From assembly GCA_002428735.1 (NCBI GenBank), contig DIXO01000030.1:1-43912 (forward strand): a stretch of 43,912 bases of DNA, in the 5' to 3' direction. Positions within the stretch are counted from its first letter, which is position 1. Each line of letters starts with the position of its first letter. This document shows positions 1 to 8,859 of the stretch, piece after piece. Both the position numbers and the translations under genes were made by a program. The notes under the pieces were generated by a model. It worked only from the letters and a program-made list of their open reading frames with translations. It was not told the origin of the DNA and made no database searches. This stretch comes from Syntrophaceae bacterium UBA6078. Its GTDB lineage: Bacteria; Desulfobacterota; Syntrophia; Syntrophales; UBA2210.

Positions 1-2
1 AA

Positions 3-353
3 TCAGTTTTTCAACGGCCTGCTAATGCTTATCGACTTCTTAAGGATAAAGGTTTGTTTTTTTGCCTTGAACCAAATAATACCTGCCTGTATCGAAAACC
101 AATGATATTATTGCGTAATTTGATAGGGATTTGGACTGATGATGAACGATTCATCGATCCCGCTTATCTAAAAAAGATTTTATTTTGTAAAGGATTTGAT
201 GTTATTGAGAACCACTATCTTACACCCATATATAACAAGACCCGCCTGAAAATTATCACTGGCATGTTGGTAAACATGATGTATTGGGTTTCTCGCCTTG
301 GTTCTGGACCTCGTTGGCAGTCTTTTTTCATTATGACCGCCAAGAAGAAATAA
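3..353 (+). CDS. Class I SAM-dependent methyltransferase, C-terminal fragment (5' end outside window)
   Basis: The reading frame is open from the left edge, so only about the last 116 residues are visible. The fragment begins in the late Rossmann part: a run ending in LLKDKG followed by a strand and LEPNN resembles the strand-4/5 region of Methyltransf_11-type enzymes. It is followed by DERFIDPAYLKKIL and a GFDVIE strand, the usual final helix and strand of the fold. The SAM-binding glycine motif would be upstream and cannot be checked. The gene lies 48 nt before a radical SAM gene on the same strand at the head of a polysaccharide locus, so a glycan or lipid substrate is plausible but is only inferred from context. 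Confidence 0.6.
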   Translation, partial: SVFQRPANAYRLLKDKGLFFCLEPNNTCLYRKPMILLRNLIGIWTDDERFIDPAYLKKILFCKGFDVIENHYLTPIYNKTRLKIITGMLVNMMYWVSRLGSGPRWQSFFIMTAKKK

Positions 354-401
354 GGGAAGTCCAATCAAGGATCTATTCAACCATCGGAGAAATGAGTGTA
401 G

Positions 402-1796
402 ATGAAGGTTCTTCTTACAAAACCCATCATTGAAGAAAGCAAAAGAGTTCACACAGTTCCCCCCCTGAGTCTCGCATATCTTGCCACCGCCCTGCGTAAA
501 AACAACGAGGTTTCTATTTTGGATTGCGAGCATCTTAGATACACCAAAAACGATTTTTCGAGACATATCAACCATGCACGACCGGAACTCATCGGTATAA
601 CAGTGTTTTCTCATAACAAGGGTATGGTCAAAAAAAATATATCGGTCATCCGGAAGACTCTTCCCGATACGGTTATTGTGCTTGGAGGTCCGCATATCAA
701 TGCTCGGGGGGTGAACGTATTTCATGAATTTCCCGGGATCGATTACGCGATACGGGGAGAGGCGGAGATGTCCATGGCACTCCTTGTGGATGCAATATCT
801 TGCAACAGAAATGAATCCTTCGCGGACATCCCGGGTCTCATTTATAGGAATGTTACAGGTTCTATCCAGGAGGTCGCGAACGTCTTTGCTGAAGATATCT
901 CTCAGTTTGATCCGATTCCGTATGATTTGCTTGATATTCAAAGCTATTTTGGAGGCGTGCCGCAAGGGTTTTTTTGCCGTCAAAAGGAGCTTGCTTCCAT
1001 AATCACATCTCGAGGGTGTCCATATCCTTGTACATTTTGTGCTGCTTCGGTTAACAGCGGGAAGAAGGTGCGCTATCGAAAATGCGAACATGTAATTGAA
1101 GAAATAGGATTGCTAACGCACAGATATGGTGTCAGGGAAATACATATTCTCGATGACAATTTTACTTTTTCGAAGGAGTATGCACACACATTGTGCGAGG
1201 AAATCATCCGGCACGGATTCAATATCGATCTTGCCCTGCCGAATGGGATACGGCTCGATAAGATCGACGAAGAACTCCTTGCAGTCATGCGACGGGCGGG
1301 ATTTTACTCGATCAGTTTCGGGATCGAGTCGGGTTCTGATGAAACCCTGCGCAGGATAAAAAAACTTGAAACGACCGATTTCATAAGGAACCGGATAAGT
1401 TTGGCTAAAAAGCACGGTTTCCGCGTTACAGGAACGTTTATCATTGGGTTTCCGTGGGAAACAAAGCATGACGTTGAGGTTACGCTCCGGTTCGCAAAAT
1501 CTTTGCCATTAGACCATGCGGCGTTCGGTAATTTTACACCGCTGCCAGCAACAGAAATAACAGACGACTTAATCAAATCGGGAGAATTGCAGGAAGACTA
1601 CGAAGTACCATATACGTGGGGAAATATAACATATTCTCCTCCAGGTATCAAAGGTGATGAACTTAAAAGACTTCAGCGTCAATGTGTATTCAAGTTTTAT
1701 TTTCCAAGAAGAATGCTTCTGATTATCAGCAACATACGGTGGTCAAACATCATGCAAATGCTAAGGAGATTTTTGCTTTTGTTTAAGAATACATGA
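402..1796 (+). CDS. B12-binding-type radical SAM protein
   Basis: This 464-residue protein has the two-domain layout of the B12-binding radical SAM superfamily. Residues 1 to about 140 form a cobalamin-binding-like Rossmann domain (MKVLLTKP start, PPLSLAYLA, VLGGPH, IRGEAE). A radical SAM domain follows, with the cluster motif CPYPCTFC giving Cys206, Cys210 and Cys213 as ligands of the SAM-binding 4Fe-4S cluster. Downstream, LDDNFTFS and FGIESGSDETLRRIKK are typical of the same family. Members carry out methylations or rearrangements on unactivated carbons, and the substrate here cannot be read from sequence. Position at the start of a sugar-nucleotide cluster suggests modification of a glycan or lipid precursor. 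The ATG start at 402 directly begins the conserved N-terminal strand. Confidence 0.85.
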   Translation: MKVLLTKPIIEESKRVHTVPPLSLAYLATALRKNNEVSILDCEHLRYTKNDFSRHINHARPELIGITVFSHNKGMVKKNISVIRKTLPDTVIVLGGPHINARGVNVFHEFPGIDYAIRGEAEMSMALLVDAISCNRNESFADIPGLIYRNVTGSIQEVANVFAEDISQFDPIPYDLLDIQSYFGGVPQGFFCRQKELASIITSRGCPYPCTFCAASVNSGKKVRYRKCEHVIEEIGLLTHRYGVREIHILDDNFTFSKEYAHTLCEEIIRHGFNIDLALPNGIRLDKIDEELLAVMRRAGFYSISFGIESGSDETLRRIKKLETTDFIRNRISLAKKHGFRVTGTFIIGFPWETKHDVEVTLRFAKSLPLDHAAFGNFTPLPATEITDDLIKSGELQEDYEVPYTWGNITYSPPGIKGDELKRLQRQCVFKFYFPRRMLLIISNIRWSNIMQMLRRFLLLFKNT

Positions 1797-1863
1797 TGGC
1801 CCTGATTTTTTAGTTTCCAAATGTTATCGTTATCCCTGCTTGCAACCTTTTTATTAAAGATAT

Positions 1864-4587
1864 ATGCGAGATCTCTTATATATCGGGATTGTACTTTTAG
1901 GATGTGTTCCCCTGTTGTGTCGCCGAATCAACAGGTGGTATATACTATGGCTTATTCTGATAATTCTTGCCACTGTATTCATCTGGAAACGATGGCTTCC
2001 CGCCGGTCCCATTGCGCAATTATCTCCAGCCATTATTATCATGTTCATCCTTCCAGGATTCGTAGTTCTGGAATTGGCGTTTCCAACGCTGGCACGTACA
2101 CTGGACCCCTTGGAACGCGGGACTCTGTTCCTCGGACTCTCCATGGGAGTGTGGACACTCATTGCGGCGGTCGCATATCGGGTGCAGATGCCCAGTGATA
2201 TGGTTATAAACGGCGTTTTGGTTGGCGATACACTGGGTCTTGCAGCACTTTTTGTTGTATGGTCTCGTTATGAAAATGCGACTCCTTCCCCCAAGGGGAA
2301 AAGCCAATTTGACTCTATCGACTTTCAATATGTGATCAGCCTGGTGGTTGTTCTCTTGATTATTGCGATAGTGGTTGGATTGAGCACTGAGTATCAGCGG
2401 TATGATTTTGATTCCAGTACCCACCTGGCGGGTTTTCACAAGATTGCCGATAGTGCCAGGATTATAGGTGGCAATCCCTTCCAGGGGCCCCAATATTCTT
2501 ACATTACACATTATATTGCGAATCCCTGGTATCTGGCTTTTGGTCTGTCCGCACGATTGGCTCATACGAGCGTGACTTGGCTTTATGTCTACCTTGCGGC
2601 CCTCTTGTCTCCACTGTTTTTCCTTGGTGTTTATTCTCTCATCAAGGTGCTGATCAGGGAACGTTGGATAGCGATACTTGGCACTCTTCTTATGGTTGGT
2701 CCCTGGGTTGCTGAGAAGGCCTTGGCGTGGGGTCCACCCATGGGAACGTTTTATCTCCAGTTTTTGCCCTATCCTGAAACCTGTGCCCAACTGATATTAT
2801 TCCCTTTATGGCTCAATTACTGTTTGCGGTATGTATACTCCCAAACATTGGCACATTGGGCGGTGACAGCGCTATTGGCCGTAGCCGCGATGGGGGTGCA
2901 CCCCGAAAATCTTTTTCTGATACCGTACAGCATTGGTATTGTTTTTATTGTCTCGATTCTTTACCCCGCAAGCCGCCCCAACTGGGGCAGGATGGTTGGC
3001 CTTGGTGTTTTTATCGTAATCTCGGCCGCTGTTATTGCCTATCTGATCGTGAATCCATTAGGGAAAGATTATCTGAAGGATACATGGGTGGTATTTGATA
3101 AAGAGGATGTATTGCGACAATTTTTAAGAAATGCATGGGTAATCAACCCGGATCTGTATGCCGTACACCCTAAGTTTTTGATAACTCTTGATAACATAAA
3201 AAATACTCTTGGTTGTGTCGTCACAACCCTGTTTATCTGGTTTCGTCCGTCTCTGTCTGTCGCAAAAAAAGAGGGAAGGTGGCTTCCTGTCATTTCTTTG
3301 ACAACCTCGCCGAGCGTTTCTTCCCGGCATCTTGCCCTAACAGTAGCGGCGGTCTTCGCGGGACCGTATCTGATCCTCTACAATCCGATCATGGCGCCCC
3401 TAACAGCAAATTTGTTAGGTTCTGTACTCCCTCTCAGGTTAATGGCTCCATTCTATGAGGTTTTGGCGTTGGCATGCAATTATGGTGCAATCGCAAGCAT
3501 TTTTATCATGTTTTTATGGGACAATGTGCTGAATGAATACGGCAAGAAAGGCAAAACAGTTCTTTTGGCGATTGTTGTTATCGGGGGAGTCGTTATTCCT
3601 CTTGGGAGGCCGGATGTTAGTTCGATGATATGGAGGATAATCGACCGCGACGCTGTCACTGTTAGTATCCTGGATTTGGAGGATGATCCGCTTTACAGGA
3701 AGTTGTCAACGCATGAGCCGGGAGTGGTCGCCATCGATAAGGAGCGGGCCGAGTATCTGGTCATGTCGACACCCCATCATGTCATTTCCTGTACCCGTAT
3801 GATTGAGGAACGTCAGCTCGACAACAGGAGGATCGTAAATTTCAGCGTGAGCCTGGAAGAGATTAAGGACCTGCTGCGCAGGTATAACTGCCGATACATC
3901 GTGGTCCCGCTCGATACAAGTGTTGTCTCGAATGGTGATTTTTCGACTGGGATCGCATTCTGGGATCCCGTTGTCTCTTCGGTAATTGCGGCCATCCCCG
4001 GTGGGCAAAGTGGAAACTGCCTTCAACTGAAAAAGAAGAGGGGTTTTGGTGTCATTTATAAATTCTTTAAGTTATTCCCGTTTGGAAATTACCTTGAACG
4101 TGTGGAAAGGAAGTATAATTCACAAATAACCTATCAGAACATTACTTGTAATGTCGGAAAGATGTATGAACTCAAGGGGTACGTGAAGAGCGGCACGAGC
4201 GGTGACGAACTGTTTGCCCTTCAGATATTCCAATACAATGTGGCTGGGACAGGTGAAAGTGCGATTAGGGGGACAACGACTGATTCATGGGTCGAATATT
4301 CTACAAGATTCAGGGCCGATTACCCGGAGTTGAGCGTTGTGCTCCGGAAGCACTCCGCCACCCCCGGAACCATGCTGTTTGACACGATATCATGCCGTGA
4401 GGTGGTCTTGCGCCGTGCCGGTCGAATCGAAAAACAGGGTGTCATTGGCGGTGAAAAAGGTGAGGATGATGAGTTTGTTCCGTACGGCGCGCTACAGCGA
4501 TTCAGGGAACATCCCGAGATCTTCGAGGAAATACTGACCCTGGACAAGGACGCGGTGTTCAAGGTCAAGGATGTAGGGGGACTGTGA
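1864..4587 (+). CDS. Large polytopic membrane protein with C-terminal carbohydrate-binding-like region (possible GT-C-type enzyme)
   Basis: The product has 907 residues. Roughly the first 590 residues contain a dozen or more hydrophobic segments, starting with paired helices at residues 3-45. The remainder is soluble. Around residue 690 a run reading VVSNGDFSTG, followed by FW and GGQSGNC, looks like the start of a CBM4/9-type jelly-roll. That region runs to about residue 860 and ends before a charged tail. The size and the membrane-plus-periplasmic layout recall GT-C glycosyltransferases or DUF6541-like proteins that use polyprenyl-linked sugars, but I see no unambiguous catalytic DxD motif. 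Its stop overlaps the GTG start of the next gene, so the two are translationally coupled in the polysaccharide locus. The function is inferred only from topology and context. Confidence 0.6.
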   Translation: MRDLLYIGIVLLGCVPLLCRRINRWYILWLILIILATVFIWKRWLPAGPIAQLSPAIIIMFILPGFVVLELAFPTLARTLDPLERGTLFLGLSMGVWTLIAAVAYRVQMPSDMVINGVLVGDTLGLAALFVVWSRYENATPSPKGKSQFDSIDFQYVISLVVVLLIIAIVVGLSTEYQRYDFDSSTHLAGFHKIADSARIIGGNPFQGPQYSYITHYIANPWYLAFGLSARLAHTSVTWLYVYLAALLSPLFFLGVYSLIKVLIRERWIAILGTLLMVGPWVAEKALAWGPPMGTFYLQFLPYPETCAQLILFPLWLNYCLRYVYSQTLAHWAVTALLAVAAMGVHPENLFLIPYSIGIVFIVSILYPASRPNWGRMVGLGVFIVISAAVIAYLIVNPLGKDYLKDTWVVFDKEDVLRQFLRNAWVINPDLYAVHPKFLITLDNIKNTLGCVVTTLFIWFRPSLSVAKKEGRWLPVISLTTSPSVSSRHLALTVAAVFAGPYLILYNPIMAPLTANLLGSVLPLRLMAPFYEVLALACNYGAIASIFIMFLWDNVLNEYGKKGKTVLLAIVVIGGVVIPLGRPDVSSMIWRIIDRDAVTVSILDLEDDPLYRKLSTHEPGVVAIDKERAEYLVMSTPHHVISCTRMIEERQLDNRRIVNFSVSLEEIKDLLRRYNCRYIVVPLDTSVVSNGDFSTGIAFWDPVVSSVIAAIPGGQSGNCLQLKKKRGFGVIYKFFKLFPFGNYLERVERKYNSQITYQNITCNVGKMYELKGYVKSGTSGDELFALQIFQYNVAGTGESAIRGTTTDSWVEYSTRFRADYPELSVVLRKHSATPGTMLFDTISCREVVLRRAGRIEKQGVIGGEKGEDDEFVPYGALQRFREHPEIFEEILTLDKDAVFKVKDVGGL

Positions 4588-5564
4588 AGCGGATGAAGGT
4601 ACTGGTGACAGGCGGCTCCGGATTTATCGGCACGAATTATATCGACTTGCTTTTGAAGAAAAACCAGGCGGAGTTTGTCAATCTGGATAATCGGCCGCCC
4701 CGGAATGTTGCCCACACGGAGTTCTGGCGGGAGTGTGATATCTTGGACACCCCACGCATGGAGAGGATCGTGCGGGATTTTGCTCCCACGCATGTCGTTC
4801 ACCTGGCGGCGAAGACCGGGTTGGATGAGAAGAAATTAAGCGATTTTGCCGCCAATATGGAGGGGGTGGAAAACCTCCTGCGTGCCATTGCGCAGGTCCC
4901 CGTCGAGCGGGCGGTCTTTACCTCGTCGCTTCTCGTCTGCCGGATGGGGTATGTGCCGAAGGACGACACGGATTACCAGCCGACCACCCTCTACGGCCGG
5001 AGCAAAGTGGAGGGAGAAAAGATCATAAGAGGGCATCACGATCTTCCCTATGCTTGGACCATTATCCGGCCGATTTCGGTCTGGGGGCCGTGGGGAGAGG
5101 AGCCGTACATCAATTTCTTCAAGGCAATCGCTCGGGGCTGGTACGTGCACATCGGTTCCGGTCACTACCGGAGGTCTCTCGGGTATGTGGGAAACATAGC
5201 CCATGAGATTAACCAGCTACTTGTCGCGCCCCGGGAGAAGATCGATCGTAAAACATTCTACCTGGCGGATGACCGGCCGGCCGATCTGTACGACATGGCG
5301 AACATGATCAGGCAGGCAGTGGGTTCCCGCACTATTCGCCATGTCCCGCTCTGGGCAGCGAAAACAGTCGCCCGGTGCGGTGATCTGCTGAAGACAGCGG
5401 GATGGCGCGCGGTCCCCCTGACGAGCTTCAGGTTGAATAACATCCTGACGGAATACGTGTTTGACATGCGGCCCATTATGGAGATATCCGGTCCCCTGCC
5501 CTATGATTTGCAAACCGGTGTCGAGCAGACCGTAGAGTGGCTGCGGAAAAATGGAGAAATCTGA
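4584..5564 (+). CDS. NAD(P)-dependent sugar epimerase/dehydratase (extended SDR)
   Basis: This is a 326-residue extended short-chain dehydrogenase/reductase. The nucleotide-binding motif TGGSGFIG follows the first strand, HLAAKTG marks strand 4, and FTSSLLV plus YGRSK give the Ser and Tyr-x3-Lys catalytic residues. A WGPWGEEPY segment is usual for NAD-dependent epimerases. The GTG at 4584 overlaps the stop of the membrane-protein gene. An ATG three codons later (4593) starts exactly at MKVLVTGG and is an alternative start. The sugar specificity cannot be told from sequence. It is the first of several SDR genes here that together would tailor nucleotide sugars for surface glycan synthesis. Confidence 0.8.
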   Translation: MKRMKVLVTGGSGFIGTNYIDLLLKKNQAEFVNLDNRPPRNVAHTEFWRECDILDTPRMERIVRDFAPTHVVHLAAKTGLDEKKLSDFAANMEGVENLLRAIAQVPVERAVFTSSLLVCRMGYVPKDDTDYQPTTLYGRSKVEGEKIIRGHHDLPYAWTIIRPISVWGPWGEEPYINFFKAIARGWYVHIGSGHYRRSLGYVGNIAHEINQLLVAPREKIDRKTFYLADDRPADLYDMANMIRQAVGSRTIRHVPLWAAKTVARCGDLLKTAGWRAVPLTSFRLNNILTEYVFDMRPIMEISGPLPYDLQTGVEQTVEWLRKNGEI

Positions 5565-5604
5565 TCTGCAGATTTCGCAGGTTAGCGCAGATTATAAAAA
5601 GGAG
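5565..5604 (+). repeat. Degenerate intergenic repeat of the CGCAGATT type
   Basis: The short gap and the region before the next start contain repeated GCAGATT/CGCAG words (ATCTGCAGATTTCGCAGG, then GCGCAGATTATAA). This resembles the dispersed CGCAGATTACGCAGATT-like low-complexity repeats met between genes in many environmental bacteria. It ends at the ribosome site of the downstream SDR gene. The assignment rests on pattern only. Confidence 0.4.
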
Positions 5605-5613
5605 AAAAATAGG

Positions 5614-6543
5614 ATGAAGATATTGGTCACTGGTGGCGCGGGATTTATCGGTACGAATTTATGTAATGAGCTTCGGACACGGGGTCATAGCGTTGTGGGC
5701 TGTGATCTTTATAATACGGACCGGGATGAGTATATACGGTGTGACGTAAAAAATCATCGCCAGATAGAGAGGGTTTTCGAGGAATATGGGCCCTTCGATT
5801 ACGTGTATCATCTTGCGGCCGAATATGGCAGATGGAACGGTGAGGCTTACTATGAGAACCTCTGGCAGACCAATATAATCGGGACCAAACATGTGTTACG
5901 GCTTCAGGAAAAATATAAATTTCGCATGATCTTTTTTTCTTCCGCGGAAGTCTATGGAGATTACGAGGGACGAATGACCGAGACTGTGATGGAAGAAAAC
6001 AGGATAGGTGATACGTATCAGATGAACGATTACGCCATATCCAAATGGGCTGGTGAACTGATGTGCCTCAATTCGGCCCAGATGTTCGGGACCGAAACGG
6101 TGAGGGTGCGTCCGGTCAACTGTTACGGGCCTCATGAAGAATACACACCGTACAGGGGGTTTATCCCCAAATTCATCTTTCATTGCCTAAATGGAAGGCC
6201 GTACATCGTTTATGAGGGGCATAAGCGAATTATAGATTACGTCGAGGATACCTGCAGAACATTTGCGAATATCGTTGACAATTTCATTCCCGGCGAGGTG
6301 TATAATGTCGGCGGCAGGTCAGAGTGGGAGATGGATATAAAGGAATATTCTGATTTGATTCTGGCCGCGACCGGCGCCGATGCATCGCTCGTGACATATA
6401 AAGAGGCTGAACCATTTACGACAAAGATCAAGACGATGGACTTCTCAAAGGCCGTCAGGGATTTAAACCACAATCCGGAAGTCAACCCGCAAGAGGGGAT
6501 CAAACGGACGGTTGCATGGATGAAGTGGTTTTATCGGATGTGA
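5614..6543 (+). CDS. NAD-dependent sugar epimerase/dehydratase (extended SDR)
   Basis: The reading frame is open from 5551, but the ATG at 5614 is the better start. It has an AAAAGGAG ribosome site just upstream, and the protein then begins at MKILVTGGAGFIG as usual for the family; the extra N-terminal 21 residues would be encoded by repeat-like DNA. The product is 309 residues, with TGGAGFIG, HLAAEYG, FFSSAEVYGD and YAISK (catalytic Tyr-x3-Lys), and RPVNCYGP near the substrate pocket. It is related to UDP-glucose or dTDP-sugar epimerases/dehydratases, but the substrate is undetermined. It is co-directional with the preceding SDR gene and with wecB, which starts 6 nt downstream. Confidence 0.8.
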   Translation: MKILVTGGAGFIGTNLCNELRTRGHSVVGCDLYNTDRDEYIRCDVKNHRQIERVFEEYGPFDYVYHLAAEYGRWNGEAYYENLWQTNIIGTKHVLRLQEKYKFRMIFFSSAEVYGDYEGRMTETVMEENRIGDTYQMNDYAISKWAGELMCLNSAQMFGTETVRVRPVNCYGPHEEYTPYRGFIPKFIFHCLNGRPYIVYEGHKRIIDYVEDTCRTFANIVDNFIPGEVYNVGGRSEWEMDIKEYSDLILAATGADASLVTYKEAEPFTTKIKTMDFSKAVRDLNHNPEVNPQEGIKRTVAWMKWFYRM

Positions 6544-6549
6544 TAGGAT

Positions 6550-7707
6550 ATGGGGAATAACAAGATAACGGTATTATTTGTCTTCGGAACCAGGCCGGAG
6601 GCCATCAAGATGGCCCCTGTCATTCAAGCATGCGAACGGTATCCCGACAGATTTGACACCCGTATCTGCGTGACCGCACAGCACAGAGAAATGCTGGACC
6701 AGGTGCTGGAGTTCTTTGATATACACCCCCATTACGACCTTGATATTATGACAAAGAAGCAGTCATTGCCCGATCTGACAGCACTGGCCTTAACCGGTAT
6801 TACGGGGGTGATGGAACGGGAAGCACCGGATGTCGTTTGTGTCCAGGGGGATACAACAACGACGTTAGTTGCCGCCCAGGCGGCTTTTTATTTGAAAATA
6901 CCGATCGCCCACATTGAAGCGGGCCTGCGCACAAACAACAAGTACAGCCCGTTCCCTGAGGAGATAAATCGCCGCCTGACGAGTGTGATGTCCGATTTTC
7001 ATTTCGCACCGACCGAAGGGGCGAAGGAGAATCTGCTGGCGGAAGGGTTTGAGGCGTCTTCGATTTTTGTAACGGGAAATACCGTAATCGATGCCCTCGA
7101 GTGGGCACTGATAAAGCAGAACTCAACCGGGTTGCATGAAAAATGGCGCGCGTGGTTTCTGTCTGAGCATGGCGTCTCCCTTACGAATCACGTGAAGACC
7201 ATTCTGGTCACCGGCCACAGACGTGAGAGTTTTGGCGAGGGTTTTCAGAGAATCTGCCAGGCCTTGCAGATCGTGGCCCGGGATAACCATGATGTCCGGA
7301 TCGTGTATCCCGTGCACCTCAATCCCCACGTCCAGGAACCGGTGTATTCTCTTTTAGGGAATATGGAAAATATCCATCTGATTCCCCCCCTCGATTATGA
7401 GCCCTTTATTTTTCTGATGAGCCAGAGCCATATTATTCTTACGGATTCTGGTGGGATTCAGGAAGAGGCTCCAACGCTGGGGGTACCTGTCCTAGTGATG
7501 CGTGACACCTCAGAGAGACCTGAAGGAATCGCCGCCGGGTCTGCACGGTTGGTGGGTACGAATGTCGAGACCATCGTAACCGAGACTCGGAGGCTTTTGA
7601 CAGATCGCGATGCGTATCAACGGATGGCCAATGTGGTCAACCCATACGGAGACGGGAAGGCGGGTGAACGGATAGTGAACATACTGTCACAACAGATGAG
7701 GAGATAA
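6550..7707 (+). CDS. wecB: UDP-N-acetylglucosamine 2-epimerase (non-hydrolysing)
   Basis: The 385-residue protein matches the bacterial non-hydrolysing UDP-GlcNAc 2-epimerase family over its full length. Diagnostic stretches are FGTRPEAIKMAPV at the N terminus, TAQHREMLDQ, VQGDTTTT, HIEAGLRT, FPEEINRR, TGHRRESFG and TDSGGIQEEAP. The enzyme interconverts UDP-GlcNAc and UDP-ManNAc in the cytoplasm and needs UDP-GlcNAc itself as allosteric activator. UDP-ManNAc then feeds surface polysaccharide or modified ManNAc derivatives. It follows two SDR genes and precedes a third with only 2 nt between, so it belongs to the same operon. A second, divergent WecB homologue lies about 8 kb downstream. Confidence 0.93.
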   Translation: MGNNKITVLFVFGTRPEAIKMAPVIQACERYPDRFDTRICVTAQHREMLDQVLEFFDIHPHYDLDIMTKKQSLPDLTALALTGITGVMEREAPDVVCVQGDTTTTLVAAQAAFYLKIPIAHIEAGLRTNNKYSPFPEEINRRLTSVMSDFHFAPTEGAKENLLAEGFEASSIFVTGNTVIDALEWALIKQNSTGLHEKWRAWFLSEHGVSLTNHVKTILVTGHRRESFGEGFQRICQALQIVARDNHDVRIVYPVHLNPHVQEPVYSLLGNMENIHLIPPLDYEPFIFLMSQSHIILTDSGGIQEEAPTLGVPVLVMRDTSERPEGIAAGSARLVGTNVETIVTETRRLLTDRDAYQRMANVVNPYGDGKAGERIVNILSQQMRR

Positions 7708-7709
7708 GG

Positions 7710-8822
7710 ATGAACACCAGTAATGAAAAGCGAATTCAATGGGTACATGAATACCTGCTCAACTTGAAGCTGGAGAATGCCCTGAAACAGTATTATATGG
7801 GCAGAAAGATCCTGGTGACCGGCGGGGCGGGCGCAATCGGAAGCAACCTGGTGCTTGCCCTGGCGGAATTGGTGGGGCCGGACGGAAGGGTTGTTATTTT
7901 GGATAATCTGTCATCTATCAAAGAGAAAAATCCCTGGAATGTGGTACCGCTCGGCAATGTCATGTTTGTCGAGGGAGATGTAAGAGATGATGTTGATCTC
8001 AAGAGGGTTTTCAAGGAAGACATCACCCATGTCTTTCATCTGGCGGCTTTCTTCGCCAATCAGAATTCGGTCGACTATCCGGAAATCTCCGCTGAAGTCG
8101 ACATCATCGGCCTGATCAGACTGCTGGAATATTCGAGGCTTGCCAGGGTGGAAAAGTTCGTCTATGCATCGAGTGGGTGCGCTATCTATGGATCGTATCC
8201 CCAACTTCCCCTCAAAGAAGATTTTATATCGATGCACCTGACGACGCCGTACCAGATCAACAAGATGACGGGAGAGATGTACTGCAATTTCTACGCGCAT
8301 CATTATGACATGCGGACGATCAACTGCCGCTTTTTCAATTCGTACGGTCCCGGCGAAGTCCCCGGCCAGTACCGAAATGTGATTCCGAACTTTATCTACT
8401 GGGCGATGCACGGCCAGGTACTCCCCATTACCGGGACGGGTGAAGAAACCAGGGACTTCGCCTATGTGCTTGATCTGGTGCAGGGGCTTATCAAATCAGG
8501 ATATTATCAAGAGGCGGTCGGCGAAAACTTTAATCTGGCCTCGGGGAGGGAGATCAGCATTCTGGATATGGCCAAGCTTGTCAATGAAGCAACCGGAAAC
8601 AAAGCGGAACTTACATATAAACCGAGGCGGAAATGGGACACAAAGCCGCGGCTCCTGGCCTCTATTGAAAAAGCCGAGAAACTCATACGGTATCGTCCGA
8701 TGGTCAAATTTGAAGATGGTTTTAAGAAAAATGTCGAGTGGTTCAGAGACAATTGGGATGTGATTGTGAAGATGGCGGATTTTCCCCCGGGGATGAGTAG
8801 CGCCGTAAGGGATAACACGTGA
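7710..8822 (+). CDS. NAD-dependent sugar epimerase/dehydratase (extended SDR)
   Basis: This is a 370-residue extended SDR with about 29 extra residues before the Rossmann fold, which begins RKILVTGGAGAIGSNL. The visible motifs are GDVRDDVD, HLAAFFANQNSV, YASSGCAIYG and YQINK (catalytic Tyr-x3-Lys), then NSYGPGEVPG and TRDFAYVLDL, typical of UDP-glucose 4-epimerase or GDP-mannose dehydratase relatives. ATG 7710 follows the wecB stop by two bases, so tight coupling is expected. The precise nucleotide sugar is unknown. A C-terminal tail of about 20 residues after the last conserved helix is poorly conserved in appearance. Confidence 0.8.
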   Translation: MNTSNEKRIQWVHEYLLNLKLENALKQYYMGRKILVTGGAGAIGSNLVLALAELVGPDGRVVILDNLSSIKEKNPWNVVPLGNVMFVEGDVRDDVDLKRVFKEDITHVFHLAAFFANQNSVDYPEISAEVDIIGLIRLLEYSRLARVEKFVYASSGCAIYGSYPQLPLKEDFISMHLTTPYQINKMTGEMYCNFYAHHYDMRTINCRFFNSYGPGEVPGQYRNVIPNFIYWAMHGQVLPITGTGEETRDFAYVLDLVQGLIKSGYYQEAVGENFNLASGREISILDMAKLVNEATGNKAELTYKPRRKWDTKPRLLASIEKAEKLIRYRPMVKFEDGFKKNVEWFRDNWDVIVKMADFPPGMSSAVRDNT

Positions 8823-8859
8823 AGGCAGACCTTCGCGCAGCTCAGATATCTGATGTGAA

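Noticed and set aside
180..1091. 303-codon open frame on the - strand
   Set aside because: It is antisense to a clear radical SAM gene with the CxxxCxxC motif, and its translation has no recognisable domain.
2020..2790. 256-codon open frame on the - strand
   Set aside because: It is antisense to the large membrane protein gene, with no ribosome site or domain of its own.
5551..5613. Longer N terminus for the second SDR gene
   Set aside because: The extra 21 residues come from repeat-like DNA, and the ATG at 5614 has its own ribosome site directly before the conserved fold.
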